This document shows positions 6,796 through 12,091 of a stretch of DNA of 12,091 nucleotides, piece after piece (within the stretch, counting starts at the first letter, position 1; each line of letters begins with the position of its first letter). The stretch is taken from assembly GCA_044867345.1 (NCBI GenBank), contig JBIOUU010000147.1, forward strand, positions 1 through 12,091, read 5' to 3'. Made by a program: the position numbers and the translations under genes. Origin of the DNA: AC-69 sp044867345 (GTDB taxonomy: Bacteria > Actinomycetota > UBA4738 > HRBIN12). The notes under the pieces were generated by a model. It saw nothing but the letters and a program-made list of their open reading frames with translations, searched no databases and was not told the DNA's origin.

Positions 6796-7338
6796 CTAAC
6801 CCTGGGAATCGTTGCGCTGCAATCGAGTTCGGTCGAACTCCTCGCGCGTGACGCTCATGATGACTCGGTCGACGAACCCACCGTCCTTGAACGAACGCTC
6901 GCGGAGCGTGGCGTCGACCGCGAACCCGCATGCACGGTAGGCGCGGAGCGCCCGCTCGTTCGGCGCGAGCGACCACAGCTCCACCATGTGCAGATCCAGG
7001 CGGTCGAAGGCGTACGACAGCAAGGTCATGATGGCGTCCTTGCCGTAGCCCTTCCCCCAGGCGCCGGGCTCACCGATGTAGATGTACAGCGAACAGATCC
7101 GGTCCCGGCGGCGGAACTGGTTCAGCCCTATCTTGCCCACGGGCCTCCCTTCGGCCTCGATGATGAACGGGTGCCCCTCCGCGCGTGAGCGTTCCTCGGA
7201 TTCCGCGATGTCCTGAAGGGAGAAGGGCCGCTCATAGTCCATCCACCACCAGACCTCGGACTGGTTCTGCCACTGGTGGATGAGCGGGTGGTCCCGCTCC
7301 TCGACCGGCCGGAGCGTCACGGCCCGTCCCTGGATCAT
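6796..7338 (-). CDS. GNAT family N-acetyltransferase (RimJ/RimL/SpeG type)
   Basis: A 180-residue single-domain acetyltransferase that would move an acetyl group from acetyl-CoA to an amine. The opening VTLRPVEERDHPLIHQW (residues 7-23) is typical of the RimJ/RimL-like subgroup. Motif A follows the strand SLYIYIGEPG, with the pyrophosphate-binding loop AWGKGYGKDA (93-102). Motif B is NERALRAYRACGF (127-139), and the C-terminal strand contains the usual LRERSFKDGGFVD (145-157). The ATG at 7338 has GGAGG ten bases upstream, placed right after the stop of mshA. The closeness to mshA suggests a role in mycothiol, but MshD is a double-GNAT protein of about 300 residues, so this is not MshD. The substrate could be a polyamine, an aminoglycoside-like compound or a protein N terminus. 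Confidence 0.88.
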   Translation of the reverse strand: MIQGRAVTLRPVEERDHPLIHQWQNQSEVWWWMDYERPFSLQDIAESEERSRAEGHPFIIEAEGRPVGKIGLNQFRRRDRICSLYIYIGEPGAWGKGYGKDAIMTLLSYAFDRLDLHMVELWSLAPNERALRAYRACGFAVDATLRERSFKDGGFVDRVIMSVTREEFDRTRLQRNDSQG

Positions 7339-7355
7339 GCGCCCGCTGCCTCCGG

Positions 7356-8645
7356 CTACGCGCCCGAGGCGCTTCGGCCGGTGGCGAGCCGCCCTTCCAG
7401 CACCTCCCGGTACACCGACAGGATCTCCTCCGCGGTGGAGTCCCAGGAGAACCGGAGGGACATGGCCACCCCCGCCCGGCCCATCCGGGCCGCCCCCCGG
7501 GGGTTGCTGAGAACCTCGAGCAATCGCTCCGCGTGGTCGCCGGGGTCGTGGCCCTCAACCAGGAAGCCGGTCACGCCGTCGGCCACGACGTAGCGCAGCC
7601 CGCCCACGGCGGCGGCGACCGGCGGCGTTCCACACGCCTGCGCCTCCAGCGCCACGAGGCCGAACGACTCGGAGCGCGACGGGACCAGCACGCTTTCGGC
7701 CGCCGCGTAGAAGTCGGCCAGCCGGGTCTGCGGCTGGGGCGGGAAGAACACGACCCGCTCACCCACCCCGATCGCAGCGGCAAGATCCATGAGCTTGCCC
7801 ACCTCGATGCCATGGCCGGCGCCACTCGGTCCTCCCACCACGGCGAGCACCACGTCGGCGGTGCCCTCGGGGTCGCGGGCCACCGCCTCCGCCAGGGCAC
7901 GGATCGCGATGTCCGGGCCCTTGTGCGCCTGGAGCCGGCCGACGAACAGCACCAAGCGAACCCCGGCCAGGTGGAGCCTGGCCTTCGCCTGGTCCTTTGG
8001 CCGGGGGAAGAAGAGCTGGTGATCGACGCCGGGGGGAACCAGGCTGATGCGGCCCGGGTCGGCCGCATACAACCCGATCAGTTGGGACGCCTCGGCGGGG
8101 GTCGCGGCCATGATCCGGTCGGCGTCACCGATGACGGCCTCCTCCCCGGCCAGGCGAACGGGAGACTCCGGGCGCTCCCCCGGGGCCAGTGAGGAGTTTT
8201 TCACCCTACCCAGGGTGTGGAACGAGGCCACCAGCGGGACCCCCCAGATCTCCTTGGTGCTCCGCCCCACCCATCCCGACAGCCAGTAGTGGGAATGGAC
8301 AAGGTCGTAGCGCGCGGACTCCGCCTCCTGGCGGTGCAGGAGGCCGCCGAGGAACTCGGGTAGGAACCGGGGGAGCTCCTCCTTGGCCACCGGGGCGCAG
8401 GGGCCCGCCTTGACTTGGATGATCCGTGACCCCGAGGCAAGTTCCTCGACATCGGGCCCGCCCCGGCCCTGGCATCGGGTGAAGACGTCCACACCGACCC
8501 CTCGGGCCGCCAGCGAATCGGCGGCGGCCCGGATGTACACGTTCATCCCCCCCGAGTCACCGGTGCCGGGCTGATCGAGCGGGGAGGTGTGAAGGCTGAC
8601 CACGGCCACGCGGGGCCGCGCCGAAGCAGTCATCGAGGAGGCCAT
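7356..8645 (-). CDS. mshA: D-inositol-3-phosphate glycosyltransferase (mycothiol biosynthesis)
   Basis: A 429-residue GT-B retaining glycosyltransferase of family GT4. MshA joins GlcNAc from UDP-GlcNAc to 1D-myo-inositol 3-phosphate, the first committed step toward mycothiol, the main low-molecular thiol of actinobacteria. Diagnostic stretches are SLHTSPLDQPGTGDSGGMNV (residues 17-36), HSHYWLSGWVG (117-127) and ASFHTLGRVKN (140-150). The C-terminal nucleotide-sugar part has FVGRLQAHKGPD (234-245) and the E-x7-E motif in ESFGLVALEAQACG (326-339; E326 and E334). The ATG at 8645 has no Shine-Dalgarno sequence but lies seven bases after a -10-like TAGCAT, suggesting a leaderless message; a second ATG four codons on is an alternative. 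Other msh genes are not in view. Confidence 0.93.
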   Translation of the reverse strand: MASSMTASARPRVAVVSLHTSPLDQPGTGDSGGMNVYIRAAADSLAARGVGVDVFTRCQGRGGPDVEELASGSRIIQVKAGPCAPVAKEELPRFLPEFLGGLLHRQEAESARYDLVHSHYWLSGWVGRSTKEIWGVPLVASFHTLGRVKNSSLAPGERPESPVRLAGEEAVIGDADRIMAATPAEASQLIGLYAADPGRISLVPPGVDHQLFFPRPKDQAKARLHLAGVRLVLFVGRLQAHKGPDIAIRALAEAVARDPEGTADVVLAVVGGPSGAGHGIEVGKLMDLAAAIGVGERVVFFPPQPQTRLADFYAAAESVLVPSRSESFGLVALEAQACGTPPVAAAVGGLRYVVADGVTGFLVEGHDPGDHAERLLEVLSNPRGAARMGRAGVAMSLRFSWDSTAEEILSVYREVLEGRLATGRSASGA

Positions 8646-8652
8646 GCTTACG

Positions 8653-8658
8653 ATGCTA
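8653..8658 (-). promoter_or_regulatory. mshA: -10-like box for a leaderless mshA transcript
   Basis: TAGCAT on the minus strand ends seven bases before the ATG at 8645, the spacing expected when transcription starts at or next to the start codon. No ribosome-binding sequence is seen before the ATG and no good -35 box is evident. Leaderless messages are common in actinobacteria. Confidence 0.35.
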
Positions 8659-8714
8659 CGCGACCCGGCGGATAGGGTTGCACTTGCACCTGGTCCCCGG
8701 AAGACCGTGCCACG

Positions 8715-9704
8715 TTACGTATGGCCGCGAGCCCGGCGGAGACGGAAATCGGCCACCACCTCGCCCACCCGGGCGCCTCCGCCCTCGACGGGGCGGTGGG
8801 CGAAGCGCTCCAGTCCCGCGAGCTCGGCGTCCGAGAGCGCGCCGATGAGCGTGAGTGCCCGGATGAGGGCCGGTCCGGAGGCCCGCTCGCCCCCGTCGGC
8901 GACCTTCACGGCGATGCCCAGACCGGCTCTCGGAGCGACCGCGCAGGCCAGCCCTTCCGCCCCGGACTTCACGACGAGGTCCGCAGAACGCTCCATGACG
9001 GCGGTATCCGTCCGGTTCCTGCCGGCGACGAGGTAGGGGTGGGCGCGCATCGCCGCCGTGCACTCGGTGATCCCCTCGCCCAGAGCCCCGAAGGACTGCG
9101 GCCTGCTCAGGCGGGCGTACAGCGTGGCCATGGTGGACAGCGGCATCCCGTGGACGGGCACGCCGCAGCCGTCCACGCCGATCGCCACGTCGGCGAGGCC
9201 GGCCAGGCCTCGGACGGCTCGAAGGATCCGGCGCTGGAGGGGATGGGAGGCCGAGCGGTACCCCTCGAGGTCCCAGCCCGCCCGCTCGCAGGCCGCGAGC
9301 ATCCCCGCGTGCTTGCCGGAGCAATTGTGCAGGACCCGTCGGGGCCTTCCGGCCTTCGCCATGGACCACGGATCGAGTGGCCACCCGGGCGGGTTGCGGA
9401 GGGCCGACAGCCCCAGGCCCGCCGCCCGAAGCAGTCGCCTGACCGCCGCCACGTGGAGCGGCTCACCATTGTGCGAGGCACACATCACCGCGACGAGGTC
9501 GTCGCCGAGGCCTCCGCCGATCGCGCCGAGCGAGACGGCGGCCTGGACCGGCTTCATCGACGAGCGGGCGAAGACCAGTCGGTGGGGATCCCCGGCCCAC
9601 GCCACCAGGTGCCCATCGACGTCGGATACGGCGACGTGGCCGAAGTGGACGGACTCCTCCAACCCAGAGCGAAGGACACGGACGAGGACGGTCCCCGACG
9701 CCAT
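8715..9704 (-). CDS. Class 3 (ReAV-like) L-asparaginase
   Basis: A 329-residue asparaginase of the type described for Rhizobium etli ReAV, unrelated to the E. coli AnsA/AnsB fold. It would hydrolyse L-asparagine to aspartate and ammonia. The Ser-x-x-Lys pair sits in RSSMKPVQA as S48 and K51, and the metal-site residues appear in HNCSGKHAGML (C128, K131) and GVDGCGVP (C180), matching the Cys-Lys-Cys zinc site reported for ReAV. CASHNGE (75-81) and ITECTAAMRAHPYLVAGRNR (212-231) are further family marks. The start at 9704 gives the family opening (VLVRVLRSGLEESVHFGHVAV). The ribosome site is weak. It lies 21 bases after the HD-GYP gene and 69 before mshA, so it may be read through from the former. 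Confidence 0.9.
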   Translation of the reverse strand: MASGTVLVRVLRSGLEESVHFGHVAVSDVDGHLVAWAGDPHRLVFARSSMKPVQAAVSLGAIGGGLGDDLVAVMCASHNGEPLHVAAVRRLLRAAGLGLSALRNPPGWPLDPWSMAKAGRPRRVLHNCSGKHAGMLAACERAGWDLEGYRSASHPLQRRILRAVRGLAGLADVAIGVDGCGVPVHGMPLSTMATLYARLSRPQSFGALGEGITECTAAMRAHPYLVAGRNRTDTAVMERSADLVVKSGAEGLACAVAPRAGLGIAVKVADGGERASGPALIRALTLIGALSDAELAGLERFAHRPVEGGGARVGEVVADFRLRRARGHT

Positions 9705-9725
9705 CTCGTCGAAGCCTAGGGGGAG

Positions 9726-10496
9726 CTACCCGACGTGCGCGAGCCGGTCGGGGTCGTCGCCTCCGGTGGCGGTGAACGCCTCCTCCTCGACGAGCGAGAT
9801 GAACGCGTCCACGACCTCGGGGTCGAACTGCGTGCCGGCGCCGTCCCGGATCTCCTCGAGGGCCACCTCCACCGGGCGGGCGCGCCGGTACGGACGGTCG
9901 CTGATCATCGCGTCGAAAGAGTCCGCAACGGCGAAGATCCTGGCGGGAAGAGGGATGGCTCGGCCGGCCAGGCTGTCCGGATACCCGGCGCCGTCGAATC
10001 GCTCGTGGTGGTGCCGGATGACCTGCACGGCCTCACCGAGGAACCGGATGGGAGCCACGATCTGGGCGCCGATCACGGGATGGCCTCGCATGACCGACCA
10101 TTCCTCCCCCGAGAGCGGTCCCGCCTTGCACAGGATGTCCTCGGGGATGCCGACCTTGCCGATGTCGTGGAGGAAGAACCCATACCCGAGCTCGGCCGCC
10201 TCGGCCAGGGCGGGGTCCACCCGGCGGGCCAGCGCCATCCCGAAGACCTGTGTGCGCTCCAGATGTCCCCTCGTGCTGCGATCCTTGGCCTCGATCACCA
10301 GGGCCAGGCTCTTCATCGTGGCGATGTAGGACTCCTGCAGGCTCGACAGGACCGCTTCCAGCTGTGCGCTCCGCTGCCGCTCCAGCTGGTAGAGCTCCCC
10401 CAGCTCCCTGGCGAACACGATGAGCTGCTCGTGGACGGTCGGGAGCTCAGGGTCCGGGACGCCGACAACCGGCCGGGGAAGGGTCTTCTTTGTCAT
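9726..10496 (-). CDS. HD-GYP domain c-di-GMP phosphodiesterase
   Basis: A 256-residue soluble HD-GYP protein expected to hydrolyse cyclic di-GMP. The N-terminal 20-60 region is a Glu/Gln/Leu-rich coiled coil with no receiver, PAS or membrane segment. The catalytic domain follows: H78 in RGHLERT, the HD pair in HDIGKVGIPEDIL (110-122), H139 in MRGHPVIGA, then HHHERFDGAGYP (162-173, the GYP signature) and D192 in AVADSFDAM. All metal ligands I can check are present, so the enzyme should be active. The ATG at 10496 lacks a clear ribosome site; TAACGT nine bases upstream could be a -10 box. It lies 167 bases behind an RsiG-like c-di-GMP-binding protein, which makes a local c-di-GMP circuit likely, and directly before an asparaginase gene. 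Confidence 0.93.
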   Translation of the reverse strand: MTKKTLPRPVVGVPDPELPTVHEQLIVFARELGELYQLERQRSAQLEAVLSSLQESYIATMKSLALVIEAKDRSTRGHLERTQVFGMALARRVDPALAEAAELGYGFFLHDIGKVGIPEDILCKAGPLSGEEWSVMRGHPVIGAQIVAPIRFLGEAVQVIRHHHERFDGAGYPDSLAGRAIPLPARIFAVADSFDAMISDRPYRRARPVEVALEEIRDGAGTQFDPEVVDAFISLVEEEAFTATGGDDPDRLAHVG

Positions 10497-10663
10497 CAGC
10501 AGCGGACGTTATCGCAGCGGGAAGGGCGAAATGCCGGTTTAGCCTGCCGTTCTGCATCGACCGGGTCCATAGGGCCTCCGGCCCAAACACCCATCCCCCG
10601 TAGGGAGCCGAGGCGGGGACGAACGGCCGAGGCGGTTCCCCCGAGCGAACCACAGGGCAAGGC
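10497..10663. other. Intergenic region with hairpins and a direct repeat
   Basis: These 167 bases separate the RsiG-like and HD-GYP genes. They hold a near-perfect palindrome GGGCC-TCC-GGCCC (10572-10584), a 10-base direct repeat GCCGAGGCGG at 10607-10616 and 10626-10635 (19 bases apart), and on the minus strand GGTTC/GAACC flanking an eight-base loop (10651-10634). The hairpins have no T tract, so a simple terminator is not supported. A promoter for the HD-GYP gene may lie at its right-hand end on the minus strand. Confidence 0.4.
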
Positions 10664-11194
10664 TCAGGACAGGACGAGCGAGGGATCCTCCTTGTACCGC
10701 CGTTTCAGCTCGTCCTGGACACGGTCCAGGACGTCGATCACGGCGGAGCGGTCCCGTGAGACCTCCTGCTCCTCGGCCTCGAGCACGTCCACGGCCCTGC
10801 TCAGCTGCCCATCGTCGAGCGCGCTGGGGTCGGACAGGCCAGCATCCATGGCCAGGCGCTCCACGCGCCGCCGTGCCTGGAGCATCTCCTCCTCCGGCAG
10901 CCCCACCTTCACCGCTTCCCCCCGTGAGGTCCCGTGGCCCTCAGAGGACAGGACCTTGGACAAGCGCTCCACGAGCGTGCCCTCCTGACCGGTTCCGCCC
11001 CGGCGCTCGACCTCGGCCTTCAGTATCTCGGCGCGGCCCTGGACCAGCCGCCGAAGCAGGGAGAGGTATTCCCGCTCCGCCAGGCACTCATCCCGGCGGC
11101 TCCGGAGCTCGTCCAGGGACATCGCGGCCAGGCCGTCCGCGTACTGCGGGCGAAGGATGCGATCGATCCGGCGGCTACCGCCCTGGACTGTCAC
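10664..11194 (-). CDS. rsiG: RsiG/AmfC-like c-di-GMP-binding anti-sigma factor
   Basis: A 176-residue, mostly helical soluble protein that I assign to the RsiG family (older name AmfC, 'aerial mycelium formation protein'). In Streptomyces RsiG holds the sigma factor WhiG inactive when loaded with c-di-GMP, using two antiparallel helices with the pattern E-x3-S-x2-R-x3-Q-x3-D. Here helix one reads R41-x3-S45-x2-R48-x3-Q52-x3-E56, within YLSLLRRLVQGRAEILKAE, very close to the family wording. Helix two, near the C terminus, reads E142-x3-S146-x2-R149-x3-I153-x3-D157, followed by VQDELKRRY. The charged middle (65-130) is less conserved. The GTG at 11194 has GGAG five bases upstream. The neighbours are an M23 peptidase before it and an HD-GYP phosphodiesterase after it. 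No WhiG gene is in the window. Confidence 0.75.
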   Translation of the reverse strand: MTVQGGSRRIDRILRPQYADGLAAMSLDELRSRRDECLAEREYLSLLRRLVQGRAEILKAEVERRGGTGQEGTLVERLSKVLSSEGHGTSRGEAVKVGLPEEEMLQARRRVERLAMDAGLSDPSALDDGQLSRAVDVLEAEEQEVSRDRSAVIDVLDRVQDELKRRYKEDPSLVLS

Positions 11195-11257
11195 CTTTAC
11201 TCCATCGGCCGTGGGGCGAGGAGATTGTAGGGCCGGGAGCGGACGGGCGCCCCCGGC

Positions 11258-12091
11258 TCAGCAAACCGCGAGGAGCGCGAGGTACGGATCGACCGCCGCT
11301 CCACCGCCCGGGTGGTACTCGAAGTGGAGGTGGTTCACCGACGTGTCGCCAGTGCTCCCGACATGCCCGATCACCGTGCCGACCCCGACGCCTCCCGTGG
11401 CGCCGTACGAGGACAGGTGCGCGTAGTAGGTCCAGTCGCCCCCCGGTCCGTACACGATCACGGCGAGGCCTCCGAGGGTGTTCGGGGTCTGGACGGCGTT
11501 GCCGGCCTGGACGGCGACGACCGGCGTGCCGTACGGAGCGATCATGTCGATCCCCTCGTGCACCCGCCCCCCCGACCGGGGCCAGCCGAACGAGTCGACG
11601 AAGGAATTCGGTCCCTGGACAGGGCAGGTAGAGATCGGCGCGCCGGGGATGGTGCGCAGGCCGAGGACCGCCGCCAGCTGCATCTGCTTTCGGATCCGGT
11701 CAACCTCGGCCTGGAGGTCCGAAACGTCGGATGAGATCGCCTGCTGGCTCGCCCGGAGCTGCTGGGCCTGCGCGGCCTGCTGTTCGGACAGATCCGCGAG
11801 GTGGACCTCGGTGCGTCGCAGCTGCTCAGTGGTCACTCGGTTCTCGACGACGAGGTCGGAGTCCGCCTGTGCCATGTTCCCCAGGAACTCGATGCGGTCG
11901 GAGAACTCCGAGAACGAGTTCGACGACAGCAAGAGGTCCAACGTACCGGCCGGCCCGGTCTCGAAGGCCAGCACGGCTCGTCGCTGGAAGCGGAGCCGGA
12001 TCCGGTCGATCAGCCGCACCAGACGGTCGTGCTCGGCCTGCGTGGCGGTGAGCTCATCCTGCGTCTGGGACAGCCGGGCCACGGCGGCCTG
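11258..12091 (-). CDS. Coiled-coil M23 family peptidase, C-terminal part
   Basis: The last 277 residues of an exported cell-wall endopeptidase or hydrolase activator of the EnvC/NlpD type; the N terminus, with the expected signal peptide, lies beyond the right edge. The visible N-terminal half is a long Gln/Glu/Asp-rich coiled coil, interrupted by the FSEFSDRIEFLGNMAQAD segment often found in such proteins. The C-terminal M23 (LytM) domain has HEGIDM with the first zinc His and Asp, YGTPVVAVQAGNAV, TYYAHLSSY and the HLHFEYHPGG segment carrying the second H-x-H. The zinc ligands expected for an active enzyme are therefore present. Two cysteines, one before the M23 domain (STCPVQG) and one as the last residue, could form a disulphide outside the cell. 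The RsiG-like gene follows 63 bases downstream. Confidence 0.9.
   Translation of the reverse strand, partial: QAAVARLSQTQDELTATQAEHDRLVRLIDRIRLRFQRRAVLAFETGPAGTLDLLLSSNSFSEFSDRIEFLGNMAQADSDLVVENRVTTEQLRRTEVHLADLSEQQAAQAQQLRASQQAISSDVSDLQAEVDRIRKQMQLAAVLGLRTIPGAPISTCPVQGPNSFVDSFGWPRSGGRVHEGIDMIAPYGTPVVAVQAGNAVQTPNTLGGLAVIVYGPGGDWTYYAHLSSYGATGGVGVGTVIGHVGSTGDTSVNHLHFEYHPGGGAAVDPYLALLAVC

Noticed and set aside
6373..6976. Minus-strand open frames of 107 and 176 codons across the region between the GNAT and proline dehydrogenase genes.
   Set aside because: They have no family-like motifs, one overlaps the GNAT gene in another frame, and the region looks like structured RNA rather than coding DNA.
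10497..10560. A WhiG/FliA-type promoter (TAAA and a GCCGATAA-like box) upstream of the HD-GYP gene.
   Set aside because: TAAA and TGCGATAA are both present on the minus strand, but 21 bases apart instead of the usual 15 or 16, so the match is probably chance.

Overview
The window is GC-rich, tightly packed chromosomal DNA from an actinobacterium, probably a lineage away from the well-studied streptomycetes and mycobacteria. The strongest taxonomic markers are a mycothiol glycosyltransferase (MshA) and a homologue of RsiG/AmfC, the c-di-GMP-responsive anti-sigma factor; both families are actinobacterial. GTG starts, and a start codon lying just behind a -10-like box, also fit. Nothing points to mobile elements, CRISPR arrays, rRNA or tRNA. 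Thirteen of the fourteen protein genes lie on the minus strand, so the window reads naturally from right to left.

Right part (12091 to 9726, minus): the C-terminal part of a coiled-coil M23 peptidase for the cell wall, then an RsiG-like helical protein carrying two copies of the Ser-Arg-Gln-Asp type c-di-GMP motif, then a short HD-GYP c-di-GMP phosphodiesterase. A c-di-GMP sensor beside a c-di-GMP-degrading enzyme is the most interesting arrangement here.

Centre right (9704 to 6796, minus): a class 3 (ReAV-like) L-asparaginase, MshA, and a single-domain GNAT acetyltransferase 17 bases behind mshA.

Centre (6795 to 6373): 423 bases without a gene. This stretch is dense in stem-loops, two of which have classic UNCG and GNRA tetraloops when read in the direction of the proline dehydrogenase gene that follows. 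It may be an undescribed structured leader.

Centre left (6372 to 4490, minus): proline dehydrogenase, pyrroline-5-carboxylate reductase, and a 38-residue very basic protein that is easily overlooked. A degenerate FAH-family gene (3691 to 4473, plus) faces them and is the only plus-strand gene.

Left part (3530 to 1, minus): glutamate-semialdehyde (P5C) dehydrogenase, a class III aminotransferase overlapping it by four bases, a VOC-fold protein, and the N-terminal part of a CoA-transferase alpha subunit cut by the window edge. Proline dehydrogenase, P5C dehydrogenase and the aminotransferase together could take proline, and ornithine or GABA, to glutamate, while ProC runs the reverse reduction from P5C to proline. 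Gene functions are assigned from motifs and remembered family patterns; no database search was possible.
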